A stretch of DNA of 57,761 bases from Rhodospirillaceae bacterium. Its GTDB lineage: Bacteria; Pseudomonadota; Alphaproteobacteria; Bin65. The position numbers and the translations under genes are program-made. The notes below the pieces were generated by a model, which saw only the letters and a list, made by a program, of their open reading frames with translations, searched no databases and was not told the origin of the DNA. The stretch spans positions 1 to 57,761 of the forward strand of contig JAPPLJ010000032.1 in NCBI GenBank assembly GCA_028819475.1, in the 5' to 3' direction. This document shows positions 1 through 8,032 of this stretch, one piece after another. Each line of letters starts with the position of its first letter. Positions within the stretch are counted from its first letter, which is position 1.

Positions 1-26
1 CCCATCGACCTCGCTGCGCTCGGCCA

Positions 27-50
27 CTTCCCCCTCTGAAGAGGGGGAAG
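27..50. repeat. Perfect 10-bp stem-loop (TGAA loop)
   Basis: A 10-bp arm rich in C is followed by TGAA and its exact complement. It sits in non-coding DNA at the window edge. There is no T-tract, so it looks more like a dispersed palindromic (REP-like) unit than an intrinsic terminator, although a terminator of a gene outside the window is possible. Confidence 0.5.
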
Positions 51-166
51 GACAAATTTGCGGCGGCCTGGCCCTCTTCGTAGAGGTATCCCCCGGGATT
101 CCCCTGCGAAATGCCGTGAGTCGGCCAGGTTTTCCAAAAATATTTCCTTTTTTTCGATAATTTTCC

Positions 167-195
167 TTGACACGGGCGATCCCGCGCCCTATATC
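167..195 (+). promoter_or_regulatory. Consensus sigma-70 promoter inside element copy A
   Basis: TTGACA (167-172), a 17-bp spacer and TATATC (190-195), preceded by an A/T-rich tract (about 133-164) resembling an UP element. The same hexamers and spacing are kept in copy B although the spacer sequence has diverged, which suggests selection on the promoter. Transcription would run into the element and then antisense to the TrmN6-like gene. Confidence 0.7.
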
Positions 196-593
196 GGCCC
201 CGTCAACGCCCGAAGTGCGCCCGCTGCGGTCGGCCGACGCCCTCTCAAAAAAGAAGCGAACGAAGAAACAGGCGGGAACCTGCCCGCTTTCCGGCCCGCC
301 GCCGATCGGCTATCCGATCTGCCATCCAATGCGCCACCCTGTGCGCCATCCACTGCACCACGGGGCTTGACGGCCGGACCCCGTCCGGTTCGACCCTCCA
401 ATTCTGCCGGGCCATGCTACCCCGATTTTGGTCCTCGATCCTGCCCGGCGGTGCCGCCCCCGGTGTCGACCGGCGCTCCCGCTCGGCCGGGATGCTGGAA
501 AATTTCCTATCGAGATTGATTTTGCGCATTCCCGAAAGGCGTCTTTCCAACGATTCCAAAGGGTTAGGGCTGCCGGGTGCAAAAAAACACGTA

Positions 594-611
594 AGAAAGA
601 CCGGTCTGTCT
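594..611. promoter_or_regulatory. 18-bp near-perfect palindrome around ACCGGT
   Basis: AGAAAGACC is followed by GGTCTGTCT, a dyad with one mismatched pair. The shape resembles operators of TetR-family repressors. Copy B keeps the position but is more degenerate (35984-36001). No regulator gene is adjacent. Confidence 0.4.
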
Positions 612-651
612 AACTCTAAAAACCAAGCAATTTCAAAGACTTAGAGTAATT

Positions 652-675
652 GATTTTGAACATTTATTCAAAATC
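652..675. promoter_or_regulatory. Perfect 9-bp inverted repeat with 6-bp spacer
   Basis: GATTTTGAA, a CATTTA spacer and TTCAAAATC form a perfect dyad just inside the element end. Copy B retains it with one mismatch (35922-35945). It is a candidate protein-binding site or stem of a transcript end. Confidence 0.5.
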
Positions 676-779
676 CAGCCGCTTTCCGGCGTCCGGCCCG
701 TCCGGCACACCCTTTCGCTGGGGAATCCCCGGAGATGAAAGGCGGAGCAAAGGCGGAGTCGCGGCGCGGATTTCAGGGC

Positions 780-1523
780 TCAGAAGTCGATCGGGGCGCC
801 GCCGCGCAGTACGGCCTCGGCCGCCGGGGTAAAACGGCCGTCCGCCTCGTGCAACGTCAGGCCGGGCAGCAGACGCGCCGGGCCCTTTCCGCCGAGGCGC
901 GCGCGGACCAGAACCCGCCTGGCGTCCCTGCCGGCCTTGGGCCACAGCGGCAAAATCTCCGGCCCGCCGCACCGCGCCGCCAGCGCGGCCAGCAGATCGT
1001 CGAGCCGCGCCGCGGCATAGACCGTCGTCGCCGTCGCTTTCGGCCGGCCCCCCGGACGGCAGAGACGGCAGAGTTCGTCCACCCATCCGGCGATGGACAT
1101 GTCGCCTTCGTGGTTGGCCCGCGCCTTGCGGGCGTCAGGCGACCGGTTGCCCGACCCTTCGGCCCAGAAGGGTGGGTTTGACATCACATGATCGAACGGC
1201 CGCCCGGCGGCGTCGAGCGCCGCCGTGTCCGCAACGGCGGTCAGCCGGCCGTCGAGGCCGTTCGCCGCCGCGTTTTCCAGCGCGAGCCGCCGCAGGACGG
1301 GATCGGGCTCGACGCCGGCCACCATGCAGTCCGGAACGCGCGCCAGCAGGCACAGCGCCGCCGCCCCGGCGCCCAGGCCGAGTTCGAACACCCGGTCGCC
1401 GGCCCCGGCCGGCACGGCGGCGGCCAGGAACACCGGGTCGATGGCGCTGCGGTAGCCGGCCGCCGGCTGCCGGAACCGGATGCGGCCGCCGAGCAGCGCG
1501 CCGTCGGTGGTTTCAATCGTCAT
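780..1523 (-). CDS. TrmN6-like tRNA/SAM-dependent methyltransferase
   Basis: A 247-aa class I SAM-dependent methyltransferase. The motif VFELGLGAGAAAL near residue 45 corresponds to the SAM-binding loop, and NPPF near residue 120 is the catalytic tetrad of N6-adenine/N5-glutamine methylases. Overall organisation fits the tRNA1(Val) adenine-37 N6-methyltransferase family (TrmN6/YfiC); the actual substrate is inferred. The start at 1523 overlaps the stop of the upstream DUF2007 gene (1513), so the two are translationally coupled; the longer frame to 1592 would lie inside that gene. Confidence 0.8.
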   Translation of the reverse strand: MTIETTDGALLGGRIRFRQPAAGYRSAIDPVFLAAAVPAGAGDRVFELGLGAGAAALCLLARVPDCMVAGVEPDPVLRRLALENAAANGLDGRLTAVADTAALDAAGRPFDHVMSNPPFWAEGSGNRSPDARKARANHEGDMSIAGWVDELCRLCRPGGRPKATATTVYAAARLDDLLAALAARCGGPEILPLWPKAGRDARRVLVRARLGGKGPARLLPGLTLHEADGRFTPAAEAVLRGGAPIDF

Positions 1524-1731
1524 CGAATGCGTTATCCGCTTCCGAGAGAATCCGCCGGGCGGCGGCGAAATCGTCCGCGGCCACCATGACACGGCGCGGC
1601 AGGAGGGCGACGCTCCCTTCCAGAACGCTCATATGCAGGTCGAGCACCAGCGGTTCGATCCCTTCGGCCCTCAAGGCCGCCTCGAGCCAGGAAATGAGCA
1701 CCGGATCGGTGGTTCTGACCAGTTCGCGCAT
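1513..1731 (-). CDS. DUF2007 domain small protein
   Basis: A 72-aa protein beginning MRELVRTTDPV and containing the ALRAEGIEPLVLD stretch typical of the DUF2007 (putative signal-transducing) family. Its molecular function is unknown. It is the first gene of a two-gene minus-strand operon with the TrmN6-like methylase and lies divergent from the polyprenyl synthase, an arrangement I recognise from related alphaproteobacteria. No membrane segment or signal peptide is visible. Confidence 0.8.
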   Translation of the reverse strand: MRELVRTTDPVLISWLEAALRAEGIEPLVLDLHMSVLEGSVALLPRRVMVAADDFAAARRILSEADNAFDDD

Positions 1732-1973
1732 GGCTTTCTCCCGGCCGGCCCGGACATGCCCGGCGCATCTGCCGTTGTTTCCGGACCAAGCATCGCTGCG
1801 CTTGTTTGCCGCTTGACCGGCCTTTGCGCGGCGGTGTCTGATATTTGGCTAGCGGGTTACGATTTTTTGCCAATACGACAGGAATATCAAGAGGTTATAC
1901 CGGACGCTCGACGGACGCGCGCCCGGTTGCCGCGATGCCGCGGCCGGCCAACGCCGGCAGGTGAGGAGACGCT

Positions 1974-3041
1974 GTGACGCCAGTCGCGACCCTGCAGCAG
2001 AACACGGCGCAGCAGAACACGGCGCAGCAGAACACGGCAGCGACCGGCTCCGGACTGGCCTCCGCCCCCGGACTGGATCGTATCCTCAGGATCGTCGGCG
2101 CCGACCTCGAACGGGTGAATCGGGTGGTCCTCGACCGGATGCAGAGCCCGGTCGCGCTGATCCCCGAACTGGCCGGCCACATCATCGCCGCCGGCGGCAA
2201 GCGGCTGCGCCCCGTCCTGACGCTCTCAAGCGCCCGCCTCTGCGGCTATGAGGGCGACCGCCATGTCGAGCTCGCCGCCTGCGTGGAATTCATCCACACC
2301 GCGACGTTGCTGCATGACGATGTCGTCGACGAAAGCGACCTGCGCCGCGGCGTGGCGACGGCGAACGCGGTGTGGGACAACAAGGCCTGCATCCTGGTCG
2401 GCGATTTCCTGTTCTCCCGGGCCTTCGAGATCATGGTCGCCGACGGTTCGCTGAAAGTGCTGGAGACCCTGTCCGCCGCGTCGGCCGCCATCGCCGAGGG
2501 CGAGGTGCACCAGCTCGCCACGACCAACGACCTCTCGACCACGGAAGAGCAGTATCTGGACGTCATCTCGGCCAAGACGGCCAAGCTGTTCGAAGCGGCC
2601 GCGCAGGTCGGCGCCATCGTTGCCGATCAGCCGGAGCGCACGGAGCGCAGCCTCGCCGCCTTCGGCGCGCATATTGGCATGGCGTTCCAGCTGATCGACG
2701 ACGTGCTGGACTATTCGGCGCAACAGGCAACCCTGGGCAAAACGATCGGCGACGATTTCCGCGAAGGCAAGATCACCCTGCCGGTGATCCTGGCCTACCG
2801 CCGGGGGCAGCCGGCGGAAAGGGAATTCTGGCGGCGGGCGCTGGAAGAGCAGCGGATCGAGGATGGCGACCTCGACCGGGCGATCGACCTGATGCGCCGC
2901 CACGGTGCGCTCGCGGAAACGGTCCAACGGGCCCGGCACTACGCCAACTCCGCGCTGCGGTCGCTGGACGGGTTCCCGCGCAGCCCGATCCGCGAGGCGC
3001 TGGGCGACCTCGTCGCTTTCGCCGTGGAACGGCCCTACTGA
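1974..3041 (+). CDS. ispB: Trans-polyprenyl diphosphate synthase (ubiquinone side chain)
   Basis: A 355-aa long-chain isoprenyl diphosphate synthase that condenses isopentenyl diphosphate units to make the quinone tail. The first Asp-rich motif lies in LLHDDVVDESDLRRG and the second in FQLIDDVLDY; the GGKRLRP substrate-binding motif is also present. The chosen GTG start has a GGTGAGGAG ribosome site 7 bases upstream. Odd feature: residues about 8-22 are a threefold QQNTA repeat encoded by a 15-bp tandem repeat, so the N-terminus may vary in length or the true start may lie further in. Chain length (octa- versus decaprenyl) cannot be read from the sequence. Confidence 0.9.
   Translation: MTPVATLQQNTAQQNTAQQNTAATGSGLASAPGLDRILRIVGADLERVNRVVLDRMQSPVALIPELAGHIIAAGGKRLRPVLTLSSARLCGYEGDRHVELAACVEFIHTATLLHDDVVDESDLRRGVATANAVWDNKACILVGDFLFSRAFEIMVADGSLKVLETLSAASAAIAEGEVHQLATTNDLSTTEEQYLDVISAKTAKLFEAAAQVGAIVADQPERTERSLAAFGAHIGMAFQLIDDVLDYSAQQATLGKTIGDDFREGKITLPVILAYRRGQPAEREFWRRALEEQRIEDGDLDRAIDLMRRHGALAETVQRARHYANSALRSLDGFPRSPIREALGDLVAFAVERPY
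1995..2039 (+). repeat. 15-bp tandem repeat, three units, inside ispB
   Basis: Three consecutive CAGCAGAACACGGCG units, the last with one mismatch, encode QQNTA three times at the N-terminus of the polyprenyl synthase. The unit length is a multiple of three, so slippage would change protein length but not frame. Confidence 0.9.
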
Positions 3042-3070
3042 AAAGCCGGCCGGCGGGCCGGCGGCGCGGC

Positions 3071-3099
3071 TTGCACCCGCACCGGCCGGCCCTTATATA
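3071..3099 (+). promoter_or_regulatory. Promoter of tRNA-Pro
   Basis: TTGCAC (3071-3076), a 17-bp spacer and TATATA (3094-3099) end 11 bases before the mature tRNA 5' end, a normal distance for a tRNA gene. Confidence 0.65.
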
Positions 3100-3110
3100 G
3101 CGCGCTCGGC

Positions 3111-3187
3111 CGGAGTGTAGCTCAGCCTGGTAGAGCACTGTCTTCGGGAGGCAGGGGCCGGTGGTTCGAATCCACTCACTCCGACCA
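3111..3187 (+). tRNA. tRNA-Pro(CGG)
   Basis: A 77-nt cloverleaf: acceptor arm CGGAGTG pairs with CACTCCG, there is a GCTC/GAGC D-stem, an anticodon loop TTCGGGA giving anticodon CGG, a T-arm with GGTTCGAAT, and an encoded ACCA end. It reads proline codon CCG. Confidence 0.95.
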
Positions 3188-3244
3188 TTATATTTCGTAG
3201 TGTTTTTCAGAGGGTTGGCGGCACTCCGCGCCCTTTGAATTCCC

Positions 3245-3276
3245 CCGGGTATCTTTGCGTTCGCAATGAAACCCGG
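3245..3276 (+). terminator. Nested hairpin downstream of tRNA-Pro
   Basis: CCGGGT (3245-3250) pairs with ACCCGG (3271-3276) and encloses a second stem TTGCG/CGCAA. There is no T-run after it, so its role as terminator for the tRNA transcript is tentative. Confidence 0.35.
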
Positions 3277-3374
3277 TCGCAACGGGGCGGCCGGGCCCGT
3301 CAGCGAGCAGGATTGTCCGTCCGGGAGACGCGCCCGGAATACCGCCCGAGGCCGGTGGCGGCAAGGAGGGCAGG

Positions 3375-4103
3375 ATGGAGCCTGGAAAGATCGCGGCGCT
3401 GACCTACGACGTTTTCGGCACCGTCGTGGACTGGCGGGGCGGCATCGCGCGCGACGCCAGGGCGCTGCTCGGCGGCGAAAAGGGCCTTTCGCTCGACTGG
3501 AACGCCTTTGCGATCGCCTTCAAGGAACGCAGCAAGATGGCGGGCTCCCCGGAAGAGGCGGCGGCGCGCGCCGAACGCTCGATCCGCGCCGACGATCTCA
3601 ACCGGGATAATCTGCGGGAGACGCTGGACACGTTCGGCGTTGCGCCCGATACGCTCACCCCGGCGGAGTTCGGCTGGCTCGCGAAGGCCTGGCACCGGCT
3701 CGATCCCTGGCCCGATTCCGTGCCGGGTATGACACGGCTGCGCACGCGCTACATCCTGGCCGCGGTATCGAGCGGCAACGTCGCGCTGCTGGTCGCTATG
3801 GCGCGGCGCGGCGGCCTGCCCTGGGATGCCATTCTGTCGGCCGAGGTCACCGGCTACTACAAGCCGCGGCCCGAGGCCTACCTGACCGCCGTGGACATGC
3901 TCGGGCTGGAACCGGCGCAGTGCCTGATGGTCGCGTCGCATAACGACGATCTGCGCGCCGCCGCGGCCTGCGGCCTGCGCACCGCGTTCATCCGCCGCCC
4001 GGCCGAGGACGCCGAGGACCGGATCGAGGACGCCCGGGCCGCGCCCGGCGTGGACCTCGCGGTCGAAAACATGGTCGACCTTGCAGAACGGCTCGGGTGC
4101 TGA
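3375..4103 (+). CDS. Haloacid dehalogenase type II family hydrolase
   Basis: A 242-aa HAD hydrolase. Motif I is YDVFGTVVDW near residue 10 with the nucleophilic Asp; motif II is the VSSGN stretch near residue 131; the motif III lysine lies in YYKPRPEAY; motif IV is MVASHNDDLRAA. The cap arrangement and the VFGT variant fit the L-2-haloacid dehalogenase branch, which replaces halide by hydroxyl in 2-haloacids, but many members act on other substrates. It is a single gene, 190 bp after the tRNA, cytoplasmic. Confidence 0.8.
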   Translation: MEPGKIAALTYDVFGTVVDWRGGIARDARALLGGEKGLSLDWNAFAIAFKERSKMAGSPEEAAARAERSIRADDLNRDNLRETLDTFGVAPDTLTPAEFGWLAKAWHRLDPWPDSVPGMTRLRTRYILAAVSSGNVALLVAMARRGGLPWDAILSAEVTGYYKPRPEAYLTAVDMLGLEPAQCLMVASHNDDLRAAAACGLRTAFIRRPAEDAEDRIEDARAAPGVDLAVENMVDLAERLGC

Positions 4104-4321
4104 CGAAAGGCAAGCGCCGCGACCGTCCCGTCCGGTTTGTCAGCCTGACCGGCTGTCGGCCTTGCAGGACGGGGAATCGTCGAGGCGGCCGTTCGGGTGA
4201 CGGTCCACTGTTGTTCGGCGCCCAGGTTTGACCCTATAGGAATACGGAACATCGAACGGTTGGCCTGCCGATCGGCGTTCGACCCGTACGCCGATCAGCA
4301 GACGACCGCAAGGCAGGCGAG

Positions 4322-4726
4322 ATGGCCGAGTTACCGACACCGGACTGGATGGAGCGCTACCGGCAGCGGGTCAACGCAGACCCCGAGATGGCCGTGATCG
4401 GCGACTGGTTCTCGCTCGACTTCAAGCTCGCCTTCGAAGGCGACGCCTGGCTGCTCTCGGTGCGCGCGGGGCGGATCGTCGATATCGTCCACAACCCGCG
4501 CTTCGACCGTCCGGCACGGTTCACCATATCCGCGCCGATGCGGGTCTGGACGAAGTTCATCCGGCCCGACCCGGAGCCGCTGTACCACGATTTTTTCGCC
4601 ATGCTGATGCGGGTGCCGGACTTCGGGATAGACGGCGATTCCCTCGCCGCGATGCAGAACGCGCGCGCGCTGCACCGCATGATGAACATTCTCAAGACGA
4701 TGGAGCCGCTCGATGGCCGATCTTGA
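4322..4726 (+). CDS. Small SCP2-like protein paired with hydrolase
   Basis: A 134-aa soluble protein with the pattern of a small sterol-carrier-like (SCP2) domain: alternating hydrophobic strands in FSLDFKLAFEGDAWLLSVRAG followed by a Trp-rich helix and a C-terminal helix with AMQNARALHRMM. I do not recognise it firmly. Its last 14 bases overlap the start of the alpha/beta hydrolase, so the two products are probably used together, perhaps with this one binding the hydrophobic substrate. Confidence 0.65.
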   Translation: MAELPTPDWMERYRQRVNADPEMAVIGDWFSLDFKLAFEGDAWLLSVRAGRIVDIVHNPRFDRPARFTISAPMRVWTKFIRPDPEPLYHDFFAMLMRVPDFGIDGDSLAAMQNARALHRMMNILKTMEPLDGRS

Positions 4727-5549
4727 GCCGGTGGTCGGCCGTTATCTCAACCTCGAAAGCGGCGGGCGCCGCTACCGGATCTACTACGAGGAGGCGGGAG
4801 CGGGACGGCCGCTGATCTGCCTGCACACGGCGGGCGCCGACAGCCGGCAGTTCCGCCACGTCCTCAACGATGCGGACGTCACCGGCCGGTTTCGCGTGCT
4901 CGCCTTCGACCTGCCCTTCCACGGGCGCTCGAACCCGCCCGACAGATGGTGGCTGGAGAGATACCGCCTGACCACGGAGGTCTATCTCGGCCTGATCCGC
5001 GATTTCTGGCGCGCGCTGGGGCTCGACCGCCCGGTGGTGATGGGCTGTTCGATGGGCGGCGCGATCGTCCTCAGGGTCGCCGCCGACCACCAGGACGAGA
5101 TCACCGGCATCGTCGGCCTCGAAAGCACCGCCTTCGCCGAGGGGCGCGACAACGACTTCCTGCACCACCCGGCGATCCACGGCGGCGAGCTCGCGGCCTG
5201 CTACACCTACGGGCTCAACGGCCCCGACTCGCCCGAAGAAGGCTGCCGCGAGAACTGGTGGTACTACAGCCAGTCCGGCCCCGGCATCTACAAGGGCGAC
5301 GTCTGGTTTTACTGCGAGGACTGGGACGCGCGCGAGGACATCGGGCGGATCGACACCAACCGCTGCAAGGTCTCGCTGCTGACCGGCGAATACGACTATT
5401 CGGCGACGCCGGCGATGACGCGCGAAGTGGCCGACGCGATCCCCGGCTGCCGCTTCACGGTGATGGAGGGCATCGGGCACTTCCCGATGGTCGAGAACTA
5501 CGACCTGTTCCGCGGCTACCTGCTCGAAGAGCTGGCGCGGATGGCCTAG
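4713..5549 (+). CDS. Alpha/beta hydrolase
   Basis: A 278-aa alpha/beta-fold hydrolase. The nucleophile elbow is GCSMGG with Ser113; LHTAG near residue 38 provides the oxyanion region; the catalytic His is in EGIGHFPMVEN near residue 259, and the acid is likely in LLTGEYDYSA. An unusually aromatic cap (residues about 165-200, several Trp and Tyr) points to a specific hydrophobic or aromatic substrate. It overlaps the SCP2-like gene upstream and is followed after 71 bp by a PhyH oxygenase on the same strand, suggesting one catabolic operon. The substrate is unknown. Confidence 0.85.
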   Translation: MADLEPVVGRYLNLESGGRRYRIYYEEAGAGRPLICLHTAGADSRQFRHVLNDADVTGRFRVLAFDLPFHGRSNPPDRWWLERYRLTTEVYLGLIRDFWRALGLDRPVVMGCSMGGAIVLRVAADHQDEITGIVGLESTAFAEGRDNDFLHHPAIHGGELAACYTYGLNGPDSPEEGCRENWWYYSQSGPGIYKGDVWFYCEDWDAREDIGRIDTNRCKVSLLTGEYDYSATPAMTREVADAIPGCRFTVMEGIGHFPMVENYDLFRGYLLEELARMA

Positions 5550-5620
5550 CGCCTATCCGTTTCAGGTCGGACCATGCCCGGCGTCCGGAAAGCGTCCTGC
5601 GCCGAGGCACGAGAGGCGCC

Positions 5621-6493
5621 ATGTTTGCGATCGAAGAGCCGGGTTCTTCGGACATTCAGCGTTTTCGCCGGGATGGCTTCCTCGTCGTCGAACGGCTCAT
5701 CGAGCCCGCGGCCGCCGCACGTCTGGCCGCGCGCTTCGGGCCGCTCTTCCGCGGCGAATTCGAGACCGGCCTTTGCCCCGACGAGTGGAACTGGCGCGAA
5801 GGGCGGGACGCCGAAGACCTGACGCGCCAGATCTGCAACGCGTGGAAGTCGGACCGTCATGTGGCGCGCACGGTCCTTCATCCCCGCGTCGGCCTCTGGT
5901 GCGCACGGCTCAGCGGCTGGCCGGGCGCGCGGATCAACCAGGACAACGTGTTGTGGAAGCCGCCGGGCGCTCGCCCGCTCGCCTTCCACCAGGACGACAG
6001 CTATCAGCAGTGGGTGGTGCCGCCCGAACTGTGCAGCTGCTGGATCGCCCTCGACGCGACCAGCGCGGCCGGCGGCACCATCGAATATGTCGTGGGGTCG
6101 CACCGCTGGGGCCTGGCCCCGCCGGCCGTCCGGTTTCACGCGCCCGACGACTACGAGCGCGAGATGCATGAGGCCGCCGCACAGGCGGGCGTCGTCCCCG
6201 AAGCGGTGCGGGTCGAAGTCCCGGCGGGCGGCGGAGTCTTTCACCACGGACGGACGTTCCACGGCTCGGGCACCAACCGCACCGGCACGCCCCGGCGGGC
6301 GCTGGTGTCTCACTGCATGTCTTCCGAAGCCCGCTACCACCCGACCAACGTCGGATCCGTCTACGGCCGCTACAAGCGCGCCGGAACCACGGAGATGGAC
6401 GAATCCTTCTTTCCCGTGCTGTGGACGGAGGACGGCTACCGGAGCGCCTTTCTCGATGGGTATCTCGGCGCGGTTCCCGATACCTCGGGCTGA
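5621..6493 (+). CDS. Phytanoyl-CoA dioxygenase (PhyH) family protein
   Basis: A 290-aa Fe(II)/2-oxoglutarate-dependent oxygenase. The iron-binding HxD is in FHQDDSYQQW, and the distal His and 2OG-binding Arg follow in TFHGSGTNRT. The ATG at 5621 lies 72 bp after the hydrolase stop; the same frame is open far upstream but that part is only a shadow of the hydrolase gene. Family members hydroxylate fatty acyl-CoAs, amino acids or small natural products; the substrate is not predictable here. Confidence 0.85.
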   Translation: MFAIEEPGSSDIQRFRRDGFLVVERLIEPAAAARLAARFGPLFRGEFETGLCPDEWNWREGRDAEDLTRQICNAWKSDRHVARTVLHPRVGLWCARLSGWPGARINQDNVLWKPPGARPLAFHQDDSYQQWVVPPELCSCWIALDATSAAGGTIEYVVGSHRWGLAPPAVRFHAPDDYEREMHEAAAQAGVVPEAVRVEVPAGGGVFHHGRTFHGSGTNRTGTPRRALVSHCMSSEARYHPTNVGSVYGRYKRAGTTEMDESFFPVLWTEDGYRSAFLDGYLGAVPDTSG

Positions 6494-6556
6494 TCCGCGC
6501 ATGCAGCCCGTTCCCGCCGGCGGCGTACCTTGCGGGCCGCGCCGGAACCGGAAAAT

Positions 6557-7771
6557 TCAGTTCGCGATGATGTTGTGTTCCGGGCCGAAGGGGAAGCCGG
6601 TGATATTCTCGGCGCCGTCTTCGGTCACGACAAGGATATCGTGCTCCCGGTAACCGCCGGCGCCGGGCGCGCCCTCCGGAACCATGATCATCGGCTCCAT
6701 CGACACGACCATGCCGGGTTTGAGCACCGTCTCCACGTCCTCGCGCAGCTCCACCCCGGCTTCGCGGCCGTAGTAGTGGCAAAGCACCCCGAAGGAGTGG
6801 CCATAGCCGAATGAACGGTATTTGAGCAGGTCGTGGCTCCGGTAGATCTCGTTGAGTTCCTTCGCGATCTCGCCGCAGCGCGCACCGGGCCCGATCAGCG
6901 CGAGTCCGGCGCGGTGGACGTCGCAGTTGATCTCCCACAAGCGCAGATGCTCGTCCGAGGCGCGGTCGCAGAACAACGTGCGCTCCAGCGCCGTGTAATA
7001 GCCGAAGATCATCGGGAAGCAGTTGAGGCTCAGGATGTCCCCCGGCCGGATGACCCGGTTGGTGACCGGATTGTGCGCCCCGTCGGTGTTGATGCCGGAC
7101 TGGAACCAGGTCCAGGTGTCCATCAGCTCGACGAAGGGGAAGCTCCTTGCGATTTCCCGTATCATCGCGTTGGTGGAGGCGATCGCCACTTCGTGCTCGG
7201 GCACGCCGGCCTTGATCGTCTCGGCGCAGGCCCAGCCGCCCACGTCGCAAATTCGCGCGCCCTCCCTGATGAGCGCGATCTCTTCGTCCGACTTGACGGT
7301 CCGCGTCCACATGGATTGCGCTCCGGCGTCGACAAACTCGACGCCGGGGAGCTCTTCTTCCAGTTGCCGCCGATAGTCGAGATGTATGTGGTCGAACTCG
7401 ATGCCGAGGCGCTTGACCCCGCCGGTGAGCTGCCGAACGGCGCGGAAGAAGTTGTCGCGCCGCCAGTCGGTATAGGTGATGTTGCGGCCGAAGGCGCGGC
7501 GCCAGGGCTGTCCGCCGTCGATTCCGGCCGAGATCGTCGTCGCGTTCTCCTGGTCGATCACGAGACCGTATTTGCGGCCGAAATAGCAGTAGAGCCAGCC
7601 GGAATAGTAGTTGATGCAGTGGTGGGAGGTGAACAGAACGGCATCGACATCGTTGTCCGCCATCCAGGGGCGAATCGAGTCCTGACGCCGCTGCATTTCG
7701 GCGTCCGAAAACGGGGAATACTCCTTCTCGCCGTTGTGCCACTCCATGACGTGCAACATGTCGTCAGACAT
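6557..7771 (-). CDS. Creatinase (creatine amidinohydrolase)
   Basis: A 404-aa M24 pita-bread-fold hydrolase that splits creatine into sarcosine and urea. Length and long stretches match Pseudomonas creatinase as I recall it: SISANIDGGQPWRR-like segment here as SAGIDGGQPWRR, YTDWRRDNFF, MDTWTWFQSGINTDGAHNP, LSLNCFPMI and FGYGHSFG. His233 aligns with the catalytic His232 of the Pseudomonas enzyme. The start at 7771 has a GGAGG site 7 bases upstream; an ATG at 7801 is less likely. No sarcosine oxidase or urease gene is in the window, so downstream metabolism must be elsewhere. Confidence 0.92.
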   Translation of the reverse strand: MSDDMLHVMEWHNGEKEYSPFSDAEMQRRQDSIRPWMADNDVDAVLFTSHHCINYYSGWLYCYFGRKYGLVIDQENATTISAGIDGGQPWRRAFGRNITYTDWRRDNFFRAVRQLTGGVKRLGIEFDHIHLDYRRQLEEELPGVEFVDAGAQSMWTRTVKSDEEIALIREGARICDVGGWACAETIKAGVPEHEVAIASTNAMIREIARSFPFVELMDTWTWFQSGINTDGAHNPVTNRVIRPGDILSLNCFPMIFGYYTALERTLFCDRASDEHLRLWEINCDVHRAGLALIGPGARCGEIAKELNEIYRSHDLLKYRSFGYGHSFGVLCHYYGREAGVELREDVETVLKPGMVVSMEPMIMVPEGAPGAGGYREHDILVVTEDGAENITGFPFGPEHNIIAN

Positions 7772-7838
7772 GGCTATCCTCCGTCGTTTCCCCGGATACA
7801 TCGCGACCGGCGGCCGGGCGGAATACTAGTGCGCCGAC

Positions 7839-7874
7839 ATGCATCAGATAAATTTATTCCTGAAATGATTGCAT
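7839..7874. promoter_or_regulatory. AT-rich nested dyad upstream of creatinase
   Basis: ATGCATCA and TGATTGCAT flank a perfect ATAAATTTAT palindrome (7848-7857), the only AT-rich patch in the 261-bp gap between creatinase and the upstream SDR. It is a candidate operator/promoter for the creatinase gene, about 70-100 bp before its start. Confidence 0.35.
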
Positions 7875-7985
7875 AAGACGATCGGATGACCGGCGTTCGC
7901 TTCTTCGCCATCTCCATCCCGTGTTGACGGCGGCGCAACGAGACCCCGCACGGCACGGCCGGATGGCCGGCCGCGGCGCTCGAAA

Positions 7986-8015
7986 CCGGGCGGCAGTCCG
8001 GCGATTGCCGCCCGG
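7986..8015 (-). terminator. Hairpin after SDR gene
   Basis: A perfect 10-bp GC-rich stem (CCGGGCGGCA/TGCCGCCCGG) with a 10-nt loop lies 18 bp past the SDR stop on the minus strand. There is no T-tract, but the position fits a terminator separating SDR from creatinase transcription. Confidence 0.45.
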
Positions 8016-8032
8016 CATCGCCCCGGGGCCGC

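Larger units (their letters stand above)
90..734 (+). mobile_element. Non-coding TIR element, copy A (645 bp)
   Basis: This stretch aligns end to end with the reverse complement of 35850-36493. Both copies are bounded by imperfect inverted repeats of about 22 bp ending in TGCGAAA-type inner sequence (copy A 90-111 and 713-734). Neither strand carries an open frame conserved between copies, so it appears non-coding. Conserved parts are an AT-rich tract plus promoter near one end, the stretch 492-590, and a palindrome near the other end. The middle (about 280-420) diverges and carries copy-specific short repeats. It is most like a MITE-type non-autonomous element or a duplicated regulatory/ncRNA unit. 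No clear target-site duplication was identified. Confidence 0.75.

Noticed and set aside
133..285. rRNA operon promoter/leader
   Set aside because: The promoter and AT-rich tract look like an rrn promoter, but no 16S sequence or antitermination box follows in either copy.
58..644. Small ORFs within element copy A as genes
   Set aside because: They are not conserved in copy B, have no ribosome sites, and their products are low-complexity.
1995..2039. CRISPR-like repeat
   Set aside because: Units are contiguous, without spacers, and encode protein; no CRISPR array or cas gene was seen in the window.
4946..6493. A 515-aa frame that could look like a hydrolase-PhyH fusion
   Set aside because: Its first 225 codons are the out-of-frame shadow of the alpha/beta hydrolase with Arg/Pro-rich noise; the real PhyH gene starts at 5621.
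5934..7742. 602-aa minus-strand frame over the PhyH/creatinase region
   Set aside because: It is a frame-shifted shadow of creatinase with Arg-rich composition; the creatinase frame has full family similarity.
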